A stretch of DNA of 64,000 nucleotides, from positions 4,154,001 through 4,218,000 of the forward strand of contig BSBM01000252.1 of NCBI GenBank assembly GCA_027924585.1. Direction: 5' to 3'. Positions 12,120 through 23,291 of this stretch are shown piece after piece. The stretch's first letter is position 1, and each line of letters starts with the position of its first letter. Source of the DNA: Larix kaempferi (taxonomy: Eukaryota > Streptophyta > Pinopsida > Pinales > Pinaceae). The notes below the pieces were generated by a model, which made no database searches, was not told the DNA's origin, and worked only from the letters and a program-made list of their open reading frames with translations. A program made the translations under genes and the position numbers.

Positions 12120-12660
12120 CAGATGTAATACCGAAAAGAGTATCCCAGGAACATTTATGTGCCTAAGCATGACCGACAAGATCTCCTAGTACTGATTACA
12201 TGCATCTACTCCAAAATACCTTTAAAGAGCATCCCAGGAACATTTATGTGCCGCAGCACGACCGACAAGATCTCTAAAGAGCATCCCAGGACTTATTATG
12301 AGCACACAGCTCAACCTATCGGATCTCCAGGACTGATTACATGTGGATAGACAAAACCTTTAAAGAGCATCCCAGGAACATTTATGTGCCGCAGCACGAC
12401 TGACAAGATCTCTAAAGAGCATCCTAGGACTAATTATGAGCACACAGCTCAACCTCTTGGATCTCCAGGACTGATTACATGTCTTTGTAGTCATACCTCA
12501 TCCCAGGACTGATTACGAGCACACAGCTCAACCTATCGAATATTTGAGGATTGATTACATACTACATAGCAATACCGGAAAGAGTATCCCAGGAACATTT
12601 ATGTGCCGTAGCACGACCGACAAGATCTCCTAGGACTGATTACATGCTATTTGCACAACC
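12120..12660 (-). repeat. 138-bp tandem repeats in the 3' region of copia C
   Basis: The word TTTAAAGAGCATCCCAGG recurs with a period of 138 bp (for example 12221 and 12359), alternating with an AGCACACAGCTCAACC half-unit. Copia E has a related array at 34230-34800 with a period near 140 bp. Confidence 0.8.
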
Positions 12661-12679
12661 TGCCACATATCATCTCTGA

Positions 12680-13200
12680 CCTTCAAGTATCAACCTGATA
12701 CTCATGATCCCACGGATCATCATCACACAAAGCATCATCCTGATGCTCGTGATCACACTGATCATCATCACTGTACCATCCTAATACATATCATCTAGAG
12801 AAACATCCTGAAGCTCATCATCATGATCATCCTGATCATACAATGCATCCACCTGATGCATACCAAGTATCTACCTGATACATATCATCATACATGATCC
12901 AGCTGATCATATAGTGTATCCACCTGATACAAATACAAATACATGATCCACTTGATCATATCTGATACATATCAACATACATGATCTACCTGATCATACA
13001 ATGTATCCACCTGATACATATATAGATACATGGTCCAAGCATCCAACATGATGCATATACAAAATACATACAAATGATCCAACTGATCATATCCAGCATC
13101 GAACATGATGCGTACATACATATACATATAAATGATCCAACTTATCATATCCAACATCATCCTGATGCATATACAGAGTAGTAACTGGAGCATTGTCCTG
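12680..13200 (-). repeat. Array of short hairpins with 5-nt loops, copia C
   Basis: At least ten inverted repeats of the form NNN-ATC-(5 nt)-GAT-N'N'N', for example AGTATC/GATACT, AGCATC/GATGCT, TGCATC/GATGCA, TGTATC/GATACA and ATGATC/GATCAT. The core and loop length stay fixed while the outer pairs vary together. Short open frames here are by-products of the repeats. Confidence 0.85.
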
Positions 13201-13311
13201 ATGCTCATCATCCATAGTCCTCTTGATCATCATAGCATCGTCCTCTTCAGATCATCTCATCGTCCACGAAGCACAGCCTAGATGCACATCATCCAGTACT
13301 TACACCACCGA

Positions 13312-13470
13312 CATGGGAGAACACATCTACCACCATTCGGGGAAGGATCTAGTCCTTACTTTTTCACCATGGGAGAACACATCTACCACCATTCGGGGAA
13401 GGCTCTAGTCCTTACTTTTTCACCATGGGAGAACACATCTACCACCATGTGAAAAATGGCTCAGCAATTA
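13312..13470. repeat. 56-bp tandem repeat
   Basis: Units starting CATGGGAGAACACATC at 13312, 13368 and 13424 have an exact 56-bp period; the third is partial. A diverged unit follows near 13480. No equivalent was noticed in copia E. Confidence 0.85.
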
Positions 13471-13559
13471 TATCACGACCAAGGGAGAACACATCAACCA
13501 TGTCAGAAAAGCTCATGTGCATCTGCATCTTCCAGACTCATCACTTCCCTTTGGAAGGA

Positions 13560-14600
13560 ACCTCGATCTGAAGTGCACCAAGCCTCTCTCTGAAGTACTC
13601 AAACTCCACTCTGGACAATGGCTTGGTCAATACATTTGCAACCTGCTCATCCGTCGCAACATACTATGCTTTGGATGTACTTAGTGCTACGCAGGACTAC
13701 TTCCTGCTAAACCAAGAGATCACACCTGATTCCATACTGAAGCAGCACCCATAAGTGCTCTTCCTATCTACAGCATCTACAGCACTGCCTTCCCAATCTC
13801 AGAATATGCTTTACAGCAACCAGGTGAACATCTCTTGGATCCGTCAGGAACTGGCTCAATGAATTCACTGCAAAGAAAATATCTGGTCTCGTGTTCGTCA
13901 GGTACATAGAGGACCCTATCATCTGACGATACATCGTGACATTGACCGGATCAGATGAAGCATCACACAGAAGCTTCAGGTTTGATGCCATATGTGTGGC
14001 CATAGCCTTGTAGTCCATCATTCCGAACCTCTTCAGAATCTCTAATGCATACTTCCCTTTGTCCAAGGAAGATTCCATTTGTACTCTGCCACACCTACAT
14101 ACCAAGAAAATAGTGCATCATCCCCAAGTCCTTCATCTCGAACTCAGCTTCAAGCTTCCGCTGCGTGTCGGCAATCAATCTATCATCTCTTGTTACAAAC
14201 AGGTCATCCACACACAATAAGAGTATCCCTGGATTGCCTACCTCAACCTTGTAGTAAAGGTTGGAACCCGCTTTACTCTTGGTAAAGACCAAACTGAATA
14301 GAAAGTTGCCTATCCTATTATACCAAGTTCTGCACATATATGATTTCCTGTCATGTGTCTCAGAACCAAGTGGCTACTCCACATACACTTCTTCTTCAAC
14401 TACACCATTCAAGAAAACTGTCTTGAAATCCATCTGGTGTATCTTCTATTTTATCACTTTTATATTTCTCTATGCTGCCATTTGCAGCATGCTTGATCTT
14501 GATAGATCCATATGGAAGTCATAACAAACTTCCCTTCAGGTCTTGGGACTTCATCCCAAACATCATTCTTCATGATCGACGAATCATGGCATTGTTCCCA
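13560..14600 (-). pseudogene. RT-RNase H remnant of copia C
   Basis: Reads leftward from about 14600. An RT start (IMKNDVW, VPRPEGK, about 14570-14530) is followed by a segment with an RT gap after SIEKYK, then FLFSLVFTKSKAGSNLYYK and LLLCVDDLFVT (about 14325-14190; the usual Y of YVDD is C). Next come ALEILKRFGMMD and NTRPDIFFAVNSLSQFL (14050-13830). RNase H is mostly missing: only CSTA(Q/A)EAEY-like and tail pieces remain at 13560-13790. Several stops and frameshifts. The domain order matches copia E, with a different RT gap. Confidence 0.85.
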
Positions 14601-14639
14601 TATCCTGGGAACTTCAATATCTTCAATAGATAATTTTAT

Positions 14640-17600
14640 TGCTCAACAAATGTTGTAGTTCTTCTTTTGTAGGTGATGGCATACGATCTTTCCTACACAA
14701 CAAGTTAAATTGCATGATTAGAAAACATCTCATAGTTTTCAGAACAAATTCTTACACATAAAGAAATATGTCATACAGTCATGCAATTATCTTAGCCAAT
14801 GCTTCAATACAACATTTATCCATATCCTGTAACTTTCTAGATGCCTTCCAATCTCTACCAAAACATTGTTAAGAGTGTGCACAACTCCCAACATGTCAAC
14901 AAAGAGGTTTCATTCTAGATAAGTAGCAATGGAATGTTGTACAGTGCCATAGGCCACTTACCCATGCATATTAGTAGTATACTGTTCATCAATGCAACTA
15001 TTCTAATATGCATAATACACAACCTAATTCTAAGAACATCAGTATATACATTATTGAATAGTATTATTTAAACAATAGAATATGCAAGTAATGACAATTC
15101 AAGTACTTATCTTTGTTTGTTTGTTGGGTTGACTCCCTCTCAGTCTTTGCTTCTTTTCTGCAACTCCATTCTTATGTGGATTGTGAGAAGTGGTCAAATC
15201 CCTCTGAATATCTGCATCCTTGCAGAAACTACTGAAGTGTGCTCCTTTGCTTTCTTGCAGGAACAACTGGAGTGTGCTCCCTCTTGATCTTTGCTTCCTG
15301 GATTACCTTTCCTTGAACTTACATCCATCCTTAATCACTATGCATGCTTATTAGTATCATCATTGTGTTATCCTTGAGGTCTCATACATAATCACACATT
15401 TATTAGTATAATCTTAAAACTATCAAAACACAATAATCTTAAACATGTATCTTCATGATCATTCACAGATAATAAACATTAGTATTCAAGGTTTTAGGGA
15501 AGTCTTCTTTTACTCATACATATTCTTATTTGATCATAGGACTCTTCTGGTTAGTTGAATCATCAATCAAGATAAGAGATATAATATGCATAAAACCCGT
15601 GATTATTCAAACCTATACCTTCATGATTCTTCTAGTTAGTCATATCATCAATTATGGTAAGAAACATAATATGCATACAACCATGATTATTCAAACGTAT
15701 GAATTCATGAATAATCATTATCAACAACACAACAGTATAAGATCCTAACACAAGGTAGGATTCTAGCTTGATATAGGAAAAACATACCTGGATTAGCATG
15801 CTAGCTAGTTATGTCTAACATACCCGCATAATGTCTTCTTGTTCTCTTCAGTGACTTGTGCTAGTAACCTGCATGTCTCATAAGTTAACCATTGTAGAAC
15901 CAAGTTATACATACCTCGAAAGTAGATCTTCTATGTGATCCATGACAATGGATGAATCTTTGTCTTCATGTCACCATGAGCATATGTTCTTGAAGTAGAA
16001 CATGATTTGACTTTCTTGGTGTACCTTTTTTGTTAGCAAACAACATAAACCTCATACAACATCACAATGCATTAGTACAATCATAAGTGTCAAAACCTTA
16101 ATCAATGAATATCTTCTATTAAGGTGATATGACAAGTCCAGTAATTAATCAATATTGTATTGTAATGATATGAAGACAAACATATGATAAACTTAACCAT
16201 GAAACATATATGTAAGCCATACCTGTCAAGATTGCTTGTAATCTTCTTATGGAAGCCCTTAGCCTCATCTCCCTTTGAGACAGGAACTTTTTCACTTATG
16301 CAGGTGACCAATCCATCTTCTTCTAGGATTAACCCAATCCACTTGATTTGCAAGAACTGGACCTGGAGCTAGATTAGGGTTTGTCAAAGAAACCCCAAAA
16401 ATTTAAACTTTGAATTTCAAACTTCCGAAAGGATAAAAATACGTGCCTTGATGAGCTGATCAAGTTGGTATATTCAGAATTTGAAAACTGCAAAGTTTCA
16501 CCCCTCGAAATTGCCTTTTAGATTTCCGGATTCACTAGGGAGGACCCTAAATTAGGGTTTGAGTTTCCCAGAGTTTCACCCGACCAAAATATTTGATTCA
16601 AAACTCTAAGCTTCAATTTTCTGAGGAGATTCTAGCCGTGGTCACAGATTTCCAAAATTCCAATCTTTGCAGAAGCCCTAATTTTTCATCTTTTCGATCA
16701 AAGTCCCGAACTGGGGTTTGATCAAGCCCGGCCTTTTTCCCAACCAAAAAATCTGATATTGGTCTCTAAATTTCAATTTTTATGAGTAGCATCCATCCGT
16801 GGTCTCCGATTACAAAAATTCCAACTTTCTCCGAAGCCCTAAATTCCGGAAGCCATGAATGAAGGTACTAAAAAATAATTCTGTTTTGACAGAAATATGT
16901 ACCTGATTGTTTCTGGTGTAAATACAAAATTTTCGATCCATAGCATCTGAAATTTTTTCCTGAGATAGCCCGACCTGTTATCTTTCCATCCCAATAGGTT
17001 TGAGCTCAATTGGATTCTCTGAGAGAGAGTTATGCCAAGTGTCGCAACGTGACCTGTTTATGGGATAATACAGGAGAGAAAACTTGTACGGCGTGCCATG
17101 TGTCATGGGTTCAACTTCGGCCTCTGAAATTTTTTCTTGAGATAGCGTGACCTGTTATCTTTCCATCCCGATAGGTCTGACCTCAATTGAATTCTCTGAG
17201 TGAGAGTTATGCCAAGTGTCGCAACGTGACATGTTTATGGGATAATATAGGAGAGCAAACTTGTACAACATTCCACGTGTCACTAGTTCAACTTCGGCCT
17301 CTGAAAACGTTTCCTGAGATATCACAGTCTATGTACTACCTGTCACTTTTTACGAAATTTCATTTGGAGATTCCTAGCCCAAGTTATGACCTTTTTCCCA
17401 AGGTCACTTGATTTTGACTCAGATATGGAAGAGGCAGAAACCCTATATTGTACAGATAATAAATCACAAAGTACAATGAATTAGAGGTTGTCCTTTGGAA
17501 AAAAGGTACATGGGGATCTGATCTTCGACCTGTAAAAGTTTTAGATCCGAAAACTTCTCCAAAATTGATTTATAGCGAAAGTGCTACGGTGACTAATTTT

Positions 17601-17672
17601 TGCTATATCAAGCCCTAGCATCGTAAGTGCAACAAGTGTCATACAGGCCATATCATGCCTTCTTTCAGGCTA
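14640..17672 (-). other. Long non-coding leader of copia C
   Basis: About 3 kb between the RT start and the primer site with no recognisable gag, protease or integrase. It is collinear with 36890-39683 of copia E. A segment of about 176 bp (starting CTGAAATTTTTTC at 16947 and 17123) is tandemly duplicated here but single in copia E. Confidence 0.8.
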
Positions 17673-17684
17673 GCTCTGATATCG
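17673..17684 (-). other. Primer binding site of copia C, mutated
   Basis: The minus strand reads CGATATCAGAGC where TGGTATCAGAGC is expected; copia E has CGGTATCAGAGC at 39684-39695. It abuts the 5' LTR. Confidence 0.8.
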
Positions 17685-18330
17685 TGTTAAATTTTCAGAA
17701 TTTTCTTCAATCTGATCTAGGATCTTAACTGAGATAACAACATGTACAACAAATCTACACCATATCAATCATGGACACAATAATGCAAGCACACAAGAGA
17801 CACAGAGTTTACTTGGGGAAAACCATAAAGGTGAAAAACCCCAATAACTTCCTCAGAGATAGATAGAGCAATGATACAACCAGAATACAAGAGACAGTCT
17901 TCTCCTAGCAGCAGAGCCTCCTCCTCCACAAGTGCGCCACTCTCCAAAGTGTGAGTGAGAGAATAGAATGTGTAAAATGAGAGAGACACACTCTCTATTT
18001 ATACACGAACTTGACTTGACCTTTACTCAACTAGGTCGGCCTCAACTTAACCACTTAACATAATGCTGACTGGGCCGAACCCCACTAGGGTGGTCTAATA
18101 ACCCTTTGACCCACATGGCCGACCCCCAATAGGGTGGTCTAATAACCCTTTGACCCATATGACTTATACAGGGCCAACCCCAACAAGGTGGTCTAATAAC
18201 CCATCAAGTATAAGTTACGACACTTACAATATAAATGACGACACTTCCGTATAGAGGAATAATAACATCTCTATAGGAATACAATATAAATATATGTGAA
18301 ATACATTCCGAAGTTACATATACATCAACA
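17685..18330 (-). repeat. 5' LTR of copia C
   Basis: 646 bp, the same length as 11208-11853 and about 97% identical by eye. Confidence 0.93.
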
Positions 18331-18514
18331 AAAACATGGGACATATAATACTACGGGACGACTTACAAAGCATATGCGTCCAAAACTATGGTCAATACTA
18401 TGGGATAATATAAACTATGGATCAACAAATACTACGGGACGACTTACAAAGCATATGCATCCAACAACAATATACTAACATAGTAAAGAGAAGGGTTGAC
18501 ATGGGTTCCTAACA
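18331..18514 (-). repeat. 3' LTR of gypsy B, right part
   Basis: Continues the LTR from 11207 after removal of copia C, ending GGTTCCTAACA at 18514. The first five bases are the copia C target duplication. Confidence 0.92.
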
Positions 18515-18527
18515 TCCCCTCTCCCTT
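18515..18527 (-). other. Polypurine tract of gypsy B
   Basis: The minus strand reads AAGGGAGAGGGGA directly before the LTR start TGTTAGGAACC. Just upstream is the word GCTTTGAGGACAAAGC, also seen near the polypurine tract of gypsy D. Confidence 0.88.
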
Positions 18528-18543
18528 AGAAAAAGCTTTGTCC

Positions 18544-19480
18544 TCAAAGCTTTGGTTGGAGAAATTGTTGCAGGAGTGGTTCCCCGGTAGCATCCTCAGG
18601 TTGCATTTCGGGCCACTGACACCTTTGGAGTGTCAGGGATGATTGCTTGGAAGGCTGTAGACGAAGAAGAACCCTATCAGCTGCATGGAAAATGCACTCA
18701 GAATGGTGCTGATCGGCTTGTTGTTTCAAGCGAATTTTGGCCATGTGAAGATTGTCCTGCAGAATGAGAAGAATCTGATCGCGGTTTCGAAGAACCGAGT
18801 CAATTTCCTGAACTGGGGAGTTGCTAAGGGTGTATGGAAGAAGAACCAGCGGTGTTTGTCCATAGACTGCTTCATATGGTGTCCTTTGAGATGTGGTATT
18901 GTACCACCAGAGCACTACTAGGAAATCCATAGAAATAGTTGGCCAAAGCTGTGTAGGGATGGGCAAGGGTTTGAGCAATCTTGAAAGGAGTTTCGTTTCA
19001 CCCTTGTTGACCTGGAAAGTATCACAGTCAACCACCATTTGTTGAATTGTCATTTTCAGTCCCTGCCAAAAGAAGTTACATTGTTCCCAGTCATATATTT
19101 TGAAGAGCCCAGAGTGCCCTGCTAATGAAGAAGCATGGAGTTCATAGAAGAGATATCCCTGTTGAACATATTGCAACCAATCTGGAACAAGCAGAGAAAG
19201 AGCTGTAAGAGAAACTGGGTCATCAATTGTGTGAGCAGGAGCATCTGCCACCATATTGTCCTTACCCTTCTTGTAAGTGATCGCATAGGGATAACCCATT
19301 AGTTGGATAAACCATTTCAGGTGTGTTGGGGAGGAGACCCATTGTTCCATAAAATTTTCTAGACTCTAGAGATAAGTCTTGATGCAAAAATAATTCCCTA
19401 ATAGGTATGGCTGCCACTTCTGTACTACATGCAAAATAGCCATCATTTCCTGCTGAGAGGTAGATGCGACTAAATTCTTA
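18544..19480 (-). pseudogene. Gypsy B RNase H and truncated integrase
   Basis: Reads leftward. An RNase H part (QQEMMAILHVVQKWQPYLLG, about 19465-19405) breaks at a stop near 19366, then continues as KGKDNMVADA (about 19270). The integrase N-terminal part follows (SSLAGHSGLFKIYDWEQCNFFWQGL is its opening stretch, shown here only in part). Then SMDFLVVL is followed at once by WWYNTTSQRTPYEAVYGQTP, so the whole catalytic core between them is gone. Near the end VLLRLQPSKQSSL passes to QPEDATGEPLLQQF, the tail of a chromodomain-type C-terminus, with the middle missing. The order is that of a plant chromovirus. Confidence 0.88.
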
Positions 19481-20060
19481 CCGAAAAGGTCTCTTGAAGG
19501 CAACAAGCTCATTGGTTCAACAAAGACACCTGCATATCTATCCAAGGAAGTAGAGGAGACCGTTGATGGGTGCATCTGAATGGAATGGAGCTGAGCAATG
19601 ACACCATGTGAATTATTCTTATGGATGTTTTCTAGGCGATGTGAACTGATGATGCAGAGAGACCCTGGTTGTAAGCCCATAAATTTGTGTTGTGCCCCAT
19701 TGACTGAAAACTGCATCCAAAGTTCAGCAAAATGCCATAAGATGGGGCCAAGTGTGCGTAACCATTGAATGACCAAAACTACATCACATCCGCCTAAGGA
19801 CAAGGCGAACATGTCAGAGTGTAGGTTATAATATTCCATAGAGATACGCACATTGTGACACTTCCCCTTGCAAGGTAAGGTTCCCCCATTGGCAACCATG
19901 AATTCAAAGTTGGAGCAAGGATAGACAAAACAATTAGTCTATTTGGCAATCCGGGGGTCAATGAAGTTATGAGTGCTACCAGAATCAATGAGTATGGTAA
20001 GAGGGAAATTTTTGAAGTATCCCCTGACTTGCATTGTTTGTGGGTTGTGACACCAGTTAC
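19481..20060 (-). pseudogene. Gypsy B protease and linker, RT absent
   Basis: An aspartic protease motif (ILIDSGSTHNF, about 19990-19955) is followed by a stop after PRIAK and then a 177-codon open stretch (19899-19366) with MVANGG, LGGCDVVLVIQWLRTLGPI and DRYAGVFVEP. In complete gypsy elements RT begins soon after this last motif. Here the frame passes straight into RNase H after LLPSRD, so RT is deleted without loss of frame. Confidence 0.87.
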
Positions 20061-21016
20061 AACATGGAGAGAGATCGCGGGTGGGTCGTCCTAAGATGGG
20101 GTGTCAACAGGCGGGTGTTGAATGTCGACCTGATCATATACTGTATCTGGAGCTTCTTCACCAAGTTCAGAGGCAGGTAGAGAATCCACATCCAAGAGAT
20201 AGAGCTTTTGTTGAACACATCTATGTCTTTGAGTGAATTTCTCATCACAATTATAACAAAGCCCTTTTTCTAGGCATGCCTGCATCTCGGTTTCAGACAA
20301 ATGCTTGATAGGAGTTGGTCGAGGAGCTGGCGGGATGGGAGGTCATTGAGAACCCATATTTCAAAAGGGAACAAAAGTGGGTTTGGAGCGTTGTTGGGAT
20401 GCAAGCTTGTCTTCTGCCAACTTAGCCAACCCTAGGACTTCCATCATTGTTTTGGGACATAACATTTTAACCTCTGAGCGGATTTCATCTTTGAGACCAC
20501 TGATAAAACAACTCCTATAGAATTCATTAGACAATCCTTCTGTGTGATTGGCCAGTTTCTCAAATTATGTCTGATACTCTCTCACTATACCCATTTGGTG
20601 AAGTTTAGTGAGTGCTCCTGTGAAGTCATCAAAAGCACTAGGACCAATCGTGGAAAAAGGAGTTGGCAAAAATCTGTCCAGTTTGGTTCGGGATGAGCTT
20701 TTATGTACCAACAGTACCATTGAAGGGATTCTTGTTCCAAATGAAACGATGCAAGTGGAACTTTCTGGACATCAAAAGTATTATGCAAACTGAAATATTG
20801 TTCTGCTCAGTAAATCCATCTAGTCGGATCAGTACCATTGAAGCGAGGAAAATCAAGCTTTGGCCCATGAAAATTACTGGAAGAAGAGAACCCGGTGGTT
20901 GCAAAAGATTTTGGCTGTCGGTTATTGTTCATGGCTGAATGCTGAAGATGGAGGCTGAGAATTTTTTCATCCAGATCTTGGAGTTTGGTTTGGATGGCTG
21001 CAGGTGCTTCCTCCAT
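20061..21016 (-). pseudogene. Gypsy B gag with zinc knuckle
   Basis: Start ATG at 21016 (MEEAPAAIQ). Typical gypsy gag motifs follow: LDFPRFNGTDPTRWIY, AEQYFSLHNTFDVQ and WYIKAHPEPNWTDFCQLL, with a TGA at 20807-20809 between the first two. A frameshift lies near 20650, after which LTKLHQMGIVREY and FISGLKDEIRSEV can be read. More stops follow. The zinc knuckle CYNCDEKFTQRHRC is at 20258-20217 (CX2CX7HXC), the spacing common in plant chromoviruses. Confidence 0.9.
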
Positions 21017-22007
21017 GGTTTTTGCTCCTGCGCGGGTGACAACCACAACCAAGAGTTTTTTTTTTATTTTTTTTGGGGGGGATGGATAGAAAAACACAAA
21101 CAAAAGCTTATTTAGTAAAGGAAGATTTGGATTTGGGAAAAACTCGGATGGGTAATTGGGGTTTGACTAGGTTTTGGACACTTTATGATGGACAAAGAAG
21201 CAAAAAATGGGGATTTCAGAAGCGGGGTGAAAGAATGAGAAAATTTGGTAGAGAGGGACAAAGAAGCAGAATTAGGAAAGGAACACGGTGGAAAAATTTG
21301 AAGGTGTTTGGGTGAAAATTGGAGTTATGGCAAACCCTAAAATGAGACAAATGTGGGATTTCTGGTCTTGGGAAGTGGAATTTGGGATAGGGTCTTCAGG
21401 AATGAAATATGCAGAATGGTATTGCAGGGATGTCAGTGAAGTTTCAGGGAAAACAGAGTTGAAACAAGGGAGATATGGCTGAAAAACAGAATTTTATACT
21501 TTATACTTTTTTTTTCCAGAAATGGATCGGCAACAACGACGCAGAAGGGATCCGCAACAAATGGATCTGCAACGGCGACTGGATTTGGAATGAATTTCAT
21601 AATAGATCTGAAATGGCTGGATATGGAGCGGAAGTGATCAGCAACAGTTCAGCTGAAAATAGATATGGACCCCAGGTATGTGCGGCTTCCTATCGGTTCA
21701 TGGGATTCACTCGGCCACCAATGCTGTCTGACGGCTTGCGTATTGGGGCAGTACCCCTCACTCCATGGCTTAGGTAAAACTAATAACCGCTTTGCCACAA
21801 ACGACAGCTCTTGGTTTACCTCACGGGAGGTCCTCTCAATGGACCAGCTACTTTGGGGTTCCTGTGGTACTCCTCACAATGAGTTTTAGGGCTTATGCCC
21901 AAGTACTTCCCATAGTTAAACAGATAGGGGTTATCTCCAGATCTGAACTTGCAACAGATGAGAAAAAAAAATTTGGTAGAAATTCCACCCAACGAGCCCA
22001 AGAAAGT
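21017..22007 (-). other. Leader of gypsy B
   Basis: About 1 kb of non-coding leader between the 5' LTR and gag, collinear over most of its length with the fragment at 6246-6909. Poly-T and poly-A runs near 21055 and 21500 differ in length between copies. Confidence 0.8.
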
Positions 22008-22019
22008 GCTCTGATACCA
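22008..22019 (-). other. Primer binding site of gypsy B
   Basis: The minus strand reads TGGTATCAGAGC, separated by two bases from the LTR edge at 22022. Confidence 0.93.
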
Positions 22020-22021
22020 GA

Positions 22022-22395
22022 TGTGATGAACCTGCAATAATTAATTAATGAAAATACACGAGATATTAGAAACAATAGAACTCAAAATCACTTTTATATT
22101 GATCACGGGCCACTTCGAGGGGGCAACCTCCTTTGAGAAAGCTCAATACAATTAACTTCACAGTGCCTTCAATGACCTCAGCACACACTTATATACTAAG
22201 TCTATGCCCAATACTATGAGTCAAAACCATGGGACATATAATACTACGGAACGACTTACAAAGCATATGCGTCCAATACTATGGGCTAACATAAACTATG
22301 GATCAACAAATACTACGGGACGACTTACAAAGCATATGTGTCCAACAACAATATACTAACATAGTAAAGAGAAGGGTTGACACGGGTTCCTAACA
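22022..22395 (-). repeat. 5' LTR of gypsy B
   Basis: 374 bp, TGTGATGAACC to GGTTCCTAACA. It matches the split 3' LTR and the LTR at 6910-7312. Confidence 0.95.
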
Positions 22396-23291
22396 ACCAT
22401 TCAATATGTAGGATCCTTTCAGAATTTTCTTTTCATATTAAAGTAACGACTCATGGTAAGAACATTTTTCAAACCATAGTAGATGAAGGGACCTCAATTT
22501 GTGTAATGTCATTTAAATGTTGGCAAGCATTTGGATCACCCCTATCTGTCATAGAAGTTTCATACCAATCTACTCAAATAGCTTCGGTAGATTCAGATCA
22601 AAATCTTCCCTTGATGGAGGAATATGATTCGATTACTTGGCCCATTTGGGATGTGATATCTCTCAGCTCACATGATTTCTTGGATTACATTTTATCAGCA
22701 AATGAAGCTATCCTTGAAGTTATGAACATTTGGTTGCACCCACCTAAGGACATATTTTGCGGGGCCACTGGGAGCATAATTGGTTTAAATCTACCCAAGT
22801 ATAGGAGCATGCTTTGCATGTTCCTCAATCTGATCAGGTATATTTGGAAGCTTGCATATAGGTTTAGGATATATCTTTGTGAAGATGCATTTGAACCTTT
22901 TGCAACCCAAACTTGTGATAGGGTCGAACCTATTGGTAATTGGTCGGTCATCCCTTCATATCTGTATTTTCCACCATTCCAACATAAGAGCCTACTGAAC
23001 ATGGGACACTCTAGTCAGCATCCCATTTCCGTTTTGGTGCCCATGCTAAGTTATTCTCATAGGATCGGGATCCCTATTAGTCCCATGACGACTTGGAGTT
23101 TGAGACCACATATTTCTGACCATATCCTGATGGGCTCCCAATTTTTTGTCATTTTACATAAGCATGTGTCAAGATATCCACTTGAACATTTGTTCCAACT
23201 GCTTCGTTGCTTATTGATTATGTTGCATATTTTCCTTTGCAGTCACTTTTTGTTACATGATGCCTATAAACTATTGCTTCTATATATTTGA
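22396..23291 (+). pseudogene. Protease-like region, right half, after gypsy B
   Basis: Resumes the frame broken at 11000. The motif IVDEGTSICVMS (about 22468-22505) resembles the active-site region of one gypsy-type protease family in plants, where IVDEGAS-CVMS is usual. Downstream, LSANEAILEVM is the last familiar piece. The frame stays open to 23291 but the rest (many Leu, Ile, His) was not recognised and shows no RT motif. The first five bases are the ACCAT target duplication. Open length may be chance after decay. Confidence 0.6.

Larger units (their letters stand above)
11208..18330 (-). mobile_element. Ty1/copia element C, non-autonomous
   Basis: 7,123 bp on the minus strand with two 646-bp LTRs, inserted in the 3' LTR of gypsy B. 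Inside, on the minus strand, are a leader of about 3 kb, a decayed RT-RNase H segment (14600-13560) and about 1.7 kb of tandem repeats and hairpins up to the polypurine tract near 11854. No gag, protease or integrase was seen. Copia E has the same plan. The two LTRs differ at about 18 of 646 positions by eye. Confidence 0.92.
11001..22395 (-). mobile_element. Ty3/gypsy element B (chromovirus-like, internally deleted)
   Basis: Minus-strand element with terminal LTRs, primer site (22008-22019), polypurine tract (18515-18527) and a perfect ACCAT duplication. Coding remnants read gag, protease, RNase H, integrase, as in Ty3/gypsy. RT, the integrase catalytic core and most of the chromodomain region are missing. 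Its 3' LTR is split by copia C. Without copia C the element is about 4.3 kb. Confidence 0.95.

Noticed and set aside
12972-13211. Minus-strand frame with repeated YDQLDHL-type peptides (also 35215-35439)
   Set aside because: The peptides follow from the hairpin/tandem DNA repeats; frames are short and not shared in phase between copies.
22377-22395. ATG-like start inside the gypsy B LTR for the protease-like frame
   Set aside because: The bases before 22396 belong to the LTR; the true upstream frame lies at 10861-11000.
22396-23291. The 304-codon open frame as a functional host gene
   Set aside because: It starts as the second half of a protease-like segment cut by gypsy B and has no recognisable domain afterwards; openness alone is weak evidence.
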